This document shows positions 17,924 through 25,130 of a DNA stretch of 64,000 bases, in pieces. This stretch comes from Pseudoprevotella muciniphila. GTDB taxonomy: Bacteria > Bacteroidota > Bacteroidia > Bacteroidales > Bacteroidaceae. The position numbers and the translations under genes were made by a program. The notes below the pieces were generated by a model. The model was not told the DNA's origin. It saw only the letters and a program-made list of their open reading frames with translations, and searched no databases. Each line of letters starts with the position of its first letter. Position 1 is the first letter of the stretch. The stretch spans positions 2,790,001 through 2,854,000 of the forward strand of contig NZ_CP033459.1 of NCBI RefSeq assembly GCF_003265305.2, given 5' to 3'.

Positions 17924-19867
17924 ATGATGAATGCTTCTCTAAAAACATATTTGGTTTTAGTCGTTGCCATCTTGCTCACGGCATGCCGGACAGACTACCC
18001 TGATCTGGTGCGCTCGTCTTCGTCGGAAGTGGCAGCCGTAGGCAGCAGTTTCTTCTTGCTTAACGAAGGAAATATGGGTAGCAACAAGGCAACAATCGAT
18101 TTCTACGACGCAAGGGTGGGGAAGTACAACCGCAACATCTTTTCAGAAATAAATCCTGACGTAACGTTCGAACTCGGAGATGTAGGCAACGACCTCGCCG
18201 TGTATGGGTCGCGCCTTTATGCAGTAATCAACTGTTCCAACCTCATAGAAGTGATGGATGCCCGTTCTGCGCGACATGTAGCCAAAATCGACGTGCCAAA
18301 TCCGCGGAACATCGTGTTCCATGGGTCATACGCCTACGTCAGTTCATACGCCGGACCGATAGTAGCGGACCCAAATGCGCGACAAGGCTATGTGGCGCGT
18401 ATCGACACTGCAACGCTGCAGGTGGTGGATACGTGTGTGGTGGGTTTTCAGCCCGAGGGGATGGCAATAGTGGACAATCGGCTCTTCGTTGCAAATTCAG
18501 GCGGATACAGAGCGCCTGATTATGACCGCACACTCTCAGTGATAGACCTTACTACCTTCAGGGAAATGACTCGGATAGACGTGGCGCCCAACCTGAACCA
18601 AATAGCCCTACACAACAAGAAACTATATGTGGGAAGTCGTGGCAACTATGCCGACGCACCTGCCGACATCTATGTGGTCAATGCACAAACGATGAGCGTT
18701 GAGGGAAATCTCGGTATTCCAGCCAACAGTTTTTGTATAAGTGGAAATGACTTGTTAGCAGTAAGAGGCTCATGGGAAGGAAAGGCTTTTGTTCGTTATG
18801 ATATAGAAAACCATCTTCTCTCAGAATTGATAACAGATGGCACAGACGAGCAAATCAGAATGCCATACACCGTAATGGCTGACCCCAATAGTGAAATCTT
18901 CTATGTTACGGATGCACGCGACTACATATCGCCCGGCACCGTCTATGCCTTCTCTAAAACGGGTACAAAAATATGGAATGCCACAACAGGCGACATTCCG
19001 GCACATTTCGCCTTTACAGATGCCAATATCGGTGCGGTGGATACTGCATCAACCAACGACGAATCAATCCATATAACAAAGGTGTTCGACTATCGACCAG
19101 CACCCGGACAATTTGTCAACGTCTATCCTTCCTATACCGAAGGCGACACGCAGGAAAGCATGAACAAGAAAGTTCTTGAGGCTGTCGGTTATAACCGTCG
19201 CGGACTCGTTTCCCTCGGCGGCTTCGGAGGATATGTAGTAGTAGGCTTCAATCGCAGCATCATAAACAAAGAAGGCGCAGACTTCCGCGTACTCGGTAAT
19301 GCCTTTGCAGGAAACAGCGAACCGGGCATCATCAGCGTCATGGCAGACGACAACGGAAACGGACAGCCCGACGACACATGGTACGAAATCGCAGGCAGCG
19401 AAGCCGATCGTGCAGTTTATAATTATTCAATCACATACCACCGCACACCAAACGACCACCAGCCCGTCACAAACGGCGAAACATGGTGCTACGACAGCGA
19501 ACACATCCGTTGGACTGACAACGCAGGACAGGCGGGCTACCTTATTCAGAACATATACCACCGCCAAAACTACTTCCCGCAATGGCTCGACACCGACACC
19601 CTTACATTCACCGCAACAAAACTACCCAATAACTTCACCCTCATAAACGGAACATACACAGCCACCACCTTCCCCTACGGCTATGCCGACAACGTACCCA
19701 ATGCCGACCCAGCCGCCTGCATAGACATAGACTGGGCAACCGACCAAACAGGAAACCCCATCCACCTCCCCAAAATAGACTTCATCCGAATACACACCGC
19801 CACAAACCAACAAAACGGACAGATAGGCGAAACATCAACAGAATTCACCGGCATAACACTGCCGTAG
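17924..19867 (+). CDS. surface lipoprotein: BtuG-like beta-propeller plus C-terminal calcium-type domain
   Basis: About 647 aa from MMNASLKTYL; an in-frame ATG at 17885 overlaps the receptor stop but adds a poor N-region. LLTAC gives a lipobox, so the protein is lipid-anchored. Residues of about 40-370 form a YncE/DUF5074-type propeller with repeated blades (FFLLNEGNMGSNKATIDFYD, LYVGSRGNY, VYVVNAQTM-like segments). This family includes BtuG of Bacteroides thetaiotaomicron, which binds cobalamin very tightly at the cell surface above BtuB. Residues of about 400-647 form a second domain with DDNGNGQPDDTWYEIAGSE, a likely metal loop, seen in cell-surface proteins of such loci. The two domains in one chain suggest a fused capture protein. 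Overlap with the receptor implies cotranslation. Confidence 0.72.
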   Translation: MMNASLKTYLVLVVAILLTACRTDYPDLVRSSSSEVAAVGSSFFLLNEGNMGSNKATIDFYDARVGKYNRNIFSEINPDVTFELGDVGNDLAVYGSRLYAVINCSNLIEVMDARSARHVAKIDVPNPRNIVFHGSYAYVSSYAGPIVADPNARQGYVARIDTATLQVVDTCVVGFQPEGMAIVDNRLFVANSGGYRAPDYDRTLSVIDLTTFREMTRIDVAPNLNQIALHNKKLYVGSRGNYADAPADIYVVNAQTMSVEGNLGIPANSFCISGNDLLAVRGSWEGKAFVRYDIENHLLSELITDGTDEQIRMPYTVMADPNSEIFYVTDARDYISPGTVYAFSKTGTKIWNATTGDIPAHFAFTDANIGAVDTASTNDESIHITKVFDYRPAPGQFVNVYPSYTEGDTQESMNKKVLEAVGYNRRGLVSLGGFGGYVVVGFNRSIINKEGADFRVLGNAFAGNSEPGIISVMADDNGNGQPDDTWYEIAGSEADRAVYNYSITYHRTPNDHQPVTNGETWCYDSEHIRWTDNAGQAGYLIQNIYHRQNYFPQWLDTDTLTFTATKLPNNFTLINGTYTATTFPYGYADNVPNADPAACIDIDWATDQTGNPIHLPKIDFIRIHTATNQQNGQIGETSTEFTGITLP

Positions 19868-19894
19868 TACAAACCAGTAAGAAATCTTCACAAA

Positions 19895-19928
19895 CGAACA
19901 TACAGTTCGAAAAGACAAACTACTTTTG
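19895..19928 (+). promoter_or_regulatory. WYL operator copy 1 with -7 box
   Basis: CGAACATACAGTTCG (19895-19909) is an inverted repeat with arms CGAAC/GTTCG. It is followed by exactly 11 bp and then TACTTTTG (19921-19928), a TAnnTTTG -7 box. The ATG of the 108-aa gene is 28 bp further on. The operator covers the place where a -33 element would be. Confidence 0.75.
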
Positions 19929-19956
19929 CAGCGTAAACATTAAAAATTTATTCGCT

Positions 19957-20283
19957 ATGTCACAAACAGGAGATGTTGTTATGTCTTATGAAGAAGGCAA
20001 GACTGCAATGAAAAAAGGCGACTTTTTAACAGCTGCCAGATTGTTTAGAATTTGTAATTACTCTTATGAGTATGGCGAACTGCCTTTCTATATGTCAATC
20101 GTTCAAGAATACGGATGCAAAGCCGTAAGTCGTTATGAAGAATGCCTCGAAAAACTGCCGAAAGAACAACGAGAGCAACTTAAGGCGGAAGAGAAGGTGT
20201 ATTACGATGAAGGTTGGCGAACTGGTGTTCGTTACGATATAGAACAACTGACAGGACAAAAATTCCCGGACAATGCCAAGTAA
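19957..20283 (+). CDS. 108-aa protein cotranscribed with WYL regulator
   Basis: The start MSQTGDVVMSYEEGKTAMKK is followed by a segment resembling a TPR helix pair (GKTAMKKGDFLTAARLFRIC). The remainder is charged and helical (ECLEKLPKEQREQLKAEEK). No signal peptide or membrane segment is seen. The stop overlaps the WYL regulator start by 11 nt, so the two are translationally coupled. No family is recognised. It may sense or modulate the signal passed to the regulator; that is speculative. Confidence 0.7.
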   Translation: MSQTGDVVMSYEEGKTAMKKGDFLTAARLFRICNYSYEYGELPFYMSIVQEYGCKAVSRYEECLEKLPKEQREQLKAEEKVYYDEGWRTGVRYDIEQLTGQKFPDNAK

Positions 20284-21307
20284 CAAAAACGCACTGACAA
20301 GATACAAATACCTCGACGAATTGTTGTCAGACCGGCATCATTACTATGATATCAAAGATCTGACCCGCTACTGCAATGAAAGATTGGCAGAAGCAGATTT
20401 CCCTACGGTTACGCAGCGCTGTATAGAAAAAGACATACGCTATCTCGAGTTCGACCCTTTCTTTGCAGAAATAGAGCGTTTCCGGATAGACGGGAAAAAG
20501 TGTCTGCGCTACAAAAATCCGTCCTATTCTATATTCAGAAAAGAACTCACTACAGAAGAACGGCATCTCCTCTCGGAAGTCATCTCCACCATCGGACAAT
20601 TCGACGGACTGGCTAACTTCGACTGGCTGGAAAGACTCAGAGAAGATCTCAAACTTGAAGAGCGACCTAAAATCATCAGTTTCAGTAACAACCCCTATCT
20701 GAGAAACTCAAACCTCTTGGGCGTTATCTTCGATTACATATCTAATAAGGTGGTGCTGAAAATCACATACCGTAAGTTCTCGACTGAAGAAGAAAAGCAA
20801 ATTATCTTCCACCCATATCTCTTGAAGCAGTACAACAACCGCTGGTATGTCTTCGGAGCAGCAGATGACGACAAACAAATACTGTGTTTCGCATTAGACC
20901 GTCTCGTAAACATCGAAGCCTGTCCGCAAATCCCATACGAAGAATGCCCAATCGACATCTTCGAGCGGTTTGAGGATATAGTAGGAGTAACATACTACGA
21001 AAACAAAGCCATAGAGAAAATTCTCTTCTGGGTAAGCGAAGTATCCAATGGGTACATCGAAACAAAACCTCTCCACGAATCACAGACTGTCCTGAAAAAT
21101 GAGACTGAAGAGCAACTAAGGGCAAAATACCCCACATTGAAAGCAGGAAAATTCTACACCATCTCCTGCATACCCAACTACGAACTCGTTAGACTACTCA
21201 CAACCTTCGGAAAAGAACTAATCGTCCTCTCTCCAAAAACCATACAAGACGAAATCTGCAACCGCGTCGCAGAAATGCTGAACGATTATAACGCTTTGCG
21301 AACATAG
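20273..21307 (+). CDS. WYL-domain transcriptional regulator
   Basis: 344 aa. Residues of about 1-75 look like a winged-helix DNA-binding unit (RYKYLDELLSD ... TVTQRCIEKDIRYLE). The WYL core is seen at about 160-211: ITYRKF, FHPYLLKQYNNRWYVFGA and ALDRL, carrying the ligand-contacting Trp-Tyr and Arg residues. A WCX-type C-terminal extension follows (about 240-344). WYL regulators such as BrxR and CapW bind inverted repeats and control phage-defence genes. Here the gene stands behind one copy of a 15-bp inverted repeat and its stop overlaps a second copy, so autoregulation is likely. Its targets by context are the small genes up to 21946. Confidence 0.88.
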   Translation: MPSNKNALTRYKYLDELLSDRHHYYDIKDLTRYCNERLAEADFPTVTQRCIEKDIRYLEFDPFFAEIERFRIDGKKCLRYKNPSYSIFRKELTTEERHLLSEVISTIGQFDGLANFDWLERLREDLKLEERPKIISFSNNPYLRNSNLLGVIFDYISNKVVLKITYRKFSTEEEKQIIFHPYLLKQYNNRWYVFGAADDDKQILCFALDRLVNIEACPQIPYEECPIDIFERFEDIVGVTYYENKAIEKILFWVSEVSNGYIETKPLHESQTVLKNETEEQLRAKYPTLKAGKFYTISCIPNYELVRLLTTFGKELIVLSPKTIQDEICNRVAEMLNDYNALRT

Positions 21308-21332
21308 AGTTCGTTTATGCGCTTTATCTTTG
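21299..21332 (+). promoter_or_regulatory. WYL operator copy 2 with -7 box
   Basis: CGAACATAGAGTTCG (21299-21313) overlaps the stop codon of the WYL gene. After exactly 11 bp comes TATCTTTG (21325-21332). The small membrane-protein genes begin 35 bp later at 21368. Confidence 0.8.
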
Positions 21333-21367
21333 CAACCGAAAACAAAGTATAACAAATCAAATAAATT

Positions 21368-21517
21368 ATGTTCACAGCAGCAATAATCATCTACGTTGTT
21401 TTGGCACTACTTTTTGGACCATTATGGCCGCTGTCAATGTTCGGTAAGGGCGGGTGCCTGGGAAAAATCATTGTTATTGCATGGGTGGCTCTGCTCATCG
21501 CCGGTCTATCAAAATAA
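21368..21517 (+). CDS. 49-aa two-helix membrane protein
   Basis: MFTAAIIIYVVLALLFGPLW begins a first transmembrane helix. A short loop (MFGKGGCLGK) leads to a second helix (IIVIAWVALLIAGL) and a terminal SK. The pattern resembles small inner-membrane proteins or type-I-toxin-like peptides, but no family is recognised. It sits 35 bp behind WYL operator copy 2 and is followed after 14 bp by a second membrane microprotein. Confidence 0.65.
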   Translation: MFTAAIIIYVVLALLFGPLWPLSMFGKGGCLGKIIVIAWVALLIAGLSK

Positions 21518-21531
21518 AGTATGAAAGCAAA

Positions 21532-21714
21532 ATGAAAGACTTCTTTGGCGCAATTATAGGAATCCTAATCTGGCTATATGCAATAGCAAGTCAGATAATG
21601 GCTTTGGTGTTCTTTATTGAATACTGCAAAAGCGATTCATTCGCGGAAATCCTTTTTATAGACACTTGGCTGTCTGAAATCAAAGGACTGTTGTGGATAT
21701 TCTTTATTTGGTAA
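21532..21714 (+). CDS. 60-aa membrane protein
   Basis: The start MKDFFGAIIGILIWLYAIAS at 21532 is preferred to an in-frame ATG at 21454 that would overlap the 49-aa gene. There are two hydrophobic segments: residues of about 5-30, and the C-terminal GLLWIFFIW after an acidic stretch (YCKSDSFAEILFIDTWLSE). It is part of the unit behind operator copy 2. Function unknown; with its neighbour it could form a small membrane effector pair. Confidence 0.6.
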   Translation: MKDFFGAIIGILIWLYAIASQIMALVFFIEYCKSDSFAEILFIDTWLSEIKGLLWIFFIW

Positions 21715-21740
21715 AAAAATAGACAAACAACATCGCAACA

Positions 21741-21774
21741 CGAACATAGAGTTCGAACGTCATCCCTATCTTTG
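21741..21774 (+). promoter_or_regulatory. WYL operator copy 3 with -7 box
   Basis: CGAACATAGAGTTCG (21741-21755), identical to copy 2, is followed by exactly 11 bp and TATCTTTG (21767-21774). The acidic 47-aa gene starts 28 bp downstream. Confidence 0.8.
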
Positions 21775-21802
21775 CAACACAAAAACCAAAAACTAATATT
21801 TT

Positions 21803-21946
21803 ATGAGCAACTACAACGATTTTTACGAAGAGCAAACTTATGAAGAATACAACTGCTCTTATGCGCAAGACGTAGAAGGATGGAGCGACCAGATGATAGA
21901 TGACGCTCTTGATGGCGCCCCGGATGCATACTGGAACATCGATTAA
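21803..21946 (+). CDS. 47-aa acidic protein without Lys or Arg
   Basis: The frame runs from ATG at 21803 to TAA at 21944-21946 and encodes a peptide starting MSNYNDFYEEQTYEEYN and ending DAYWNID. I count 13 Asp/Glu and no Lys or Arg. It has its own copy of the WYL operator-promoter. Extreme acidity is typical of DNA-mimic or anti-toxin proteins, but no homologue is recognised and the role is inferred only. The retron promoter begins about 40 bp after its stop. Confidence 0.6.
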   Translation: MSNYNDFYEEQTYEEYNCSYAQDVEGWSDQMIDDALDGAPDAYWNID

Positions 21947-21988
21947 TTAAAATTAATAGCGAAACGATACGATTATCATAATAAGTTG

Positions 21989-21996
21989 TATCTTTG
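21989..21996 (+). promoter_or_regulatory. -7 box of the retron transcript
   Basis: TATCTTTG matches TAnnTTTG and places a start near 22003, just before the a1 arm of the retron RNA. The WYL operator is not present at the corresponding upstream position. Confidence 0.6.
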
Positions 21997-22002
21997 CAAA
22001 AC

Positions 22003-22206
22003 ACAATAGCGGTCTTTTTTTTGTTGCACAAACAAATTTTGACTCTGGTTCGACGTGTGTCGAATGTCATTCTTCTAAAAAAAGAATTGATAAACCAACG
22101 TTATATTTTATTACAGTCATACTGACTGATTTATATAAATAACTGTAAAATCTGTTATAGATATATAAAACAAAGAAAATGTTAGTGCACAATTAAAAGA
22201 CCGCAC
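22003..22206 (+). ncRNA. retron msr-msd RNA
   Basis: The RNA lies directly before the RT gene. The 5' arm (22009-22034, starting GCGGTCTTTT) pairs with the 3' arm (22180-22204, ending AAAAGACCGC): 10 perfect pairs, two mismatches, then blocks of 4, 4 and 4 pairs with one bulge. This is the a1/a2 duplex that defines retron RNAs. Between the arms are a 6-bp stem with a GTGT loop (22049-22064, TTCGAC/GTCGAA), a 6-bp stem (22069-22087, ATTCTT/AAGAAT), and a longer stem closed by TTACAGT/ACTGTAA (22111-22148) that contains the palindrome ATTTATATAAAT. The branching guanosine and the msr/msd boundary cannot be fixed by eye; no UAGC is seen just after a1. The a2 arm ends 10 nt before the RT ATG. Confidence 0.8.
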
Positions 22207-22214
22207 TTTTATTT

Positions 22215-23921
22215 ATGGAAAAAGCAGAAATAAGAGATAAAGCTATGGTGATGAAGACGACAAAGAATCTGGCACGTCTTCTCAATACAATCAAACAGGA
22301 AGAGTTTGGTTCAAAACGCTATAAAATTACTCCAAGGCAGCTTTATCATTTTGCTTACACAAATATTGCACCCAACCGCTACAAAACATTTCATATTCAC
22401 AAAAAAAGCGGAGGACTTAGAGAAATCAATGCCCCATGTTACCAATTGGGGATTATACTTTATTTCCTAAATAAGGTATTCAAATCCTTATATACTCCAT
22501 CGTCATCTGTCACAGGCTTTACAGAAGGCCGTTCTGTCTATGATAATGCAAAAATGCATGTAGGTCATCACTATGTGTTTAACATAGACTTGAAGGACTT
22601 TTTCCCTTCCATTTCTCAAGGGCGAGTATGGACAAGACTACAGCTTCCACCGTTCAACTTTACTCAGGAAATTGCAAATGTGGTTGCCGGTTTGTGTTGC
22701 CACAAGAATGCAGGTAGTACTCTAAATGTGTTGCCACAAGGTGCTGCAACATCTCCAATACTGACTAATGCTGTTTGCGATAAATTAGACCGTAGAATGC
22801 GTGGTGTGGCAAAAAGATTCGGTCTCCATTATTCGCGCTATGCTGATGATATGACATTCTCCAGTATGCACAATGTTTATCAAGAAGGAAGTGAGTTTCG
22901 TTGTGAAGTTAAGCGCATTATTGAGGAACAAGGTTTTCAAATGAATGACGCAAAGACACGTTTGCTACGCGATGGCGTTAGGCAAGAAGTAACAGGACTA
23001 ACTGTAAATAGTGTTGTAAATGTCTCAAGAAAGTACATAAGCGATCTAAGGTGGATTATCAGAGTATGGGAGAAGGAAGGATACGCAAAAGCATATAGCA
23101 AGTTTTATCCAAAATACAAAAAAGAAAAGGGTTACATCAAAAAAGGCGAACCCATTATGGAGAATGTTATTGGTGGCAAGCTCAACTATTTAAAGATGAT
23201 ACGTGGTGAAAATAATCCAGCGTACAAGAAACTCCAGGAACGCTATAACCGCCTTCAGCAAGTAGTGTATGTTGATAATGAAACAGACAAGGGAACGTCG
23301 TATGTCTATGTGCAGTCATACACTATGAAGGAATTTCAGAAATATTTCGCAACGACTGTTACCTTGGAAGTCTCTGCAAAAGGAAAACTTGTTGGGAAGT
23401 GCTTGCTGGCTGGAATGGAAAAAATCATACCAATAAGCCTATCCACACAGAAAAAGCTATGTCCAGATCTTGAGTCAAAAAAATCAGGAGAGCAAGTTAT
23501 TTCGAAAATGTTGACTAAATGCCACGTAACTCTTTGTAGAGCGAAAGGAAAGAACTTCTGGCTTATTACTAAATATGAGCCAAAACGTTCCAAGTGTTTT
23601 AGCATACAAAACACCAAGATAGATATTGACACTTTGTTAAATATTTGGGAACAATATGGCACAGAAGGTGCTGTTGATGTTTTCCAGCAATCTATTTATA
23701 ATGGTCAGCGAATTTCAAAAGAAGGAATAGATGGACTTATATTGAATTTCATTCTTGAATCTAAATACCCAAAGTTGGATACTAATAAAACTCAAAAACC
23801 TCAAAAGAGTGAATCTGAAACTTTGAGTGAGGAGGAAATGGCTCAATTATCAGAATTTGCTGACCTTATTGATTCCAGTGATATTGACGAATTGCCATTT
23901 ACAATACAATTAAACCCATGA
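22215..23921 (+). CDS. retron reverse transcriptase with C-terminal extension
   Basis: 568 aa. Residues of about 40-300 form the RT: NIDLKDFFPSI (first catalytic Asp about 125), LPQGAATSPILTN (173-185) and YADD (209-212). Two retron-specific marks are present, NAKMH (111-115) as NAxxH and VTGLTVN (259-265) as the VTG motif; both are known to contact the msr-msd RNA. Residues of about 300-568 extend well beyond a minimal retron RT (about 300-320 aa), with a basic first part (KYKKEKGYIKKGEP), a beta-rich middle (VTLEVSAKGKLVGKCLL) and an acidic Ser/Glu-rich tail. The stop overlaps the next ATG (ATGA). The RT makes msDNA, which probably holds the effector proteins in check until infection. Confidence 0.9.
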   Translation: MEKAEIRDKAMVMKTTKNLARLLNTIKQEEFGSKRYKITPRQLYHFAYTNIAPNRYKTFHIHKKSGGLREINAPCYQLGIILYFLNKVFKSLYTPSSSVTGFTEGRSVYDNAKMHVGHHYVFNIDLKDFFPSISQGRVWTRLQLPPFNFTQEIANVVAGLCCHKNAGSTLNVLPQGAATSPILTNAVCDKLDRRMRGVAKRFGLHYSRYADDMTFSSMHNVYQEGSEFRCEVKRIIEEQGFQMNDAKTRLLRDGVRQEVTGLTVNSVVNVSRKYISDLRWIIRVWEKEGYAKAYSKFYPKYKKEKGYIKKGEPIMENVIGGKLNYLKMIRGENNPAYKKLQERYNRLQQVVYVDNETDKGTSYVYVQSYTMKEFQKYFATTVTLEVSAKGKLVGKCLLAGMEKIIPISLSTQKKLCPDLESKKSGEQVISKMLTKCHVTLCRAKGKNFWLITKYEPKRSKCFSIQNTKIDIDTLLNIWEQYGTEGAVDVFQQSIYNGQRISKEGIDGLILNFILESKYPKLDTNKTQKPQKSESETLSEEEMAQLSEFADLIDSSDIDELPFTIQLNP

Positions 23922-25126
23922 AACAGCAAGAATTAAAAGAGTTTATATCCTTCTTTATTCATAATAAAACTCTAAATCAGTCTCAAAAGAGAAAAGTTGT
24001 ATCTCTCCTAACTCGAGACTTATCGCCATCAATAACAGAGAACGATATTAATATAATAGATATAAATACAGAAAACAAGAATTTAAAAAAAGTAGCAAAG
24101 GTAGATAGACACAGATCTGGAGTAGATGTATCTTATATTTCGCCAAAAAATTTACAGAAGTTTTTGTGGGAGTATAATCAAGATGATGTGTTAAAATATA
24201 CTTGTCATACGATTGATTCAGATAACGTAATTAAAGATATATGTGAAAAGTGCAATGTACATAATTATAGTTTTGAAAAACATCTTTTTCTCATTCATAA
24301 GAGATTTGATGATTTATTATCACATTTCAAGAAAAGAGGTATTTTTCTCGATAAAAAAATGATAACACTTATTAGCGTATATCTCCAAGGCGAGGACCTA
24401 AATGGGAATAATAATGTAACATGGTCATCAAATAAAATTAAAGATAACTGGAGTTCTGAGAATTTAGCTAAGTGGGCTTCAACCAATCCTCAAATTATAC
24501 CGAATCCAGGTAAGAATATCGCTACAAAACAGCATAATGAAGGATATTCAGTGCCTAAAGCATTTATTAGTAAAATAACGGAAGACAGAATTAAAACTTT
24601 TTCCGAATTAATAATTTTTTTTAAAAGTCAATTCCATATTAGAAGAGATAATTCTTTACAGGCTATTCTTGAGGTTGTAAATAAAAACTTGTCTGATAAT
24701 GTTTTTGAAATATCTTTTAGTCAGCAACATTTTAATAAAGGAGTGGAACTTTTTACAGATATTGATAAGTTGATTCAAGCATATAAAAGCATCTTGAATA
24801 TTTGCAAAGAACATAAACCAGAATCAGAGGAATTCGTTAAATTAGAACTAAGTTTATACGATGATATAGATTCGAATTGTACAAAATTCTGTATTCATCA
24901 TCTTAATACGGTTTATAGAAGGACAATGAATTCTGCAATACGTCTAGGTGAACGGCATTCTGATTTGATAAAGAATCAAATAAATGGATTGTGTGATTTA
25001 ATTATTGAGGCAGAGTTTGAAGATCAAAATTATGGCACATTAAACTTATGGGACTCTTCATCTGAACTACGTTGTTTACCTTTAGACAAAAATATTACAG
25101 GTGTTAAATACATATTAAAGTTTTAA
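23918..25126 (+). CDS. retron-associated protein, unknown, 402 aa
   Basis: It overlaps the RT stop by ATGA and is followed after 4 bp by the receiver/HEPN gene, so it belongs to the same operon. It is soluble, Lys/Asn/Ile-rich and very AT-rich (sample line 24301-24360 has 14 G/C in 60). The N-terminal 45 residues look helical (LKEFISFFIHNKTLNQSQKR); a more conserved-looking segment is SGVDVSYISPKNLQKFLWEY at about 67-86. Several His residues lie in amphipathic helices (SFEKHLFLIHKRFDDLLSHF), which might suit a phosphotransfer or scaffold role with the receiver domain; that is speculative. No known domain is recognised. Confidence 0.85.
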   Translation: MKQQELKEFISFFIHNKTLNQSQKRKVVSLLTRDLSPSITENDINIIDINTENKNLKKVAKVDRHRSGVDVSYISPKNLQKFLWEYNQDDVLKYTCHTIDSDNVIKDICEKCNVHNYSFEKHLFLIHKRFDDLLSHFKKRGIFLDKKMITLISVYLQGEDLNGNNNVTWSSNKIKDNWSSENLAKWASTNPQIIPNPGKNIATKQHNEGYSVPKAFISKITEDRIKTFSELIIFFKSQFHIRRDNSLQAILEVVNKNLSDNVFEISFSQQHFNKGVELFTDIDKLIQAYKSILNICKEHKPESEEFVKLELSLYDDIDSNCTKFCIHHLNTVYRRTMNSAIRLGERHSDLIKNQINGLCDLIIEAEFEDQNYGTLNLWDSSSELRCLPLDKNITGVKYILKF

Positions 25127-25130
25127 TGGT

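Noticed and set aside
22049-22064. Palindrome TTCGACGTGTGTCGAA as a fourth WYL operator
   Set aside because: It differs from the 15-bp operator in sequence and spacing, has no -7 box 11 bp downstream, and lies inside the retron RNA where it forms a natural stem-loop.
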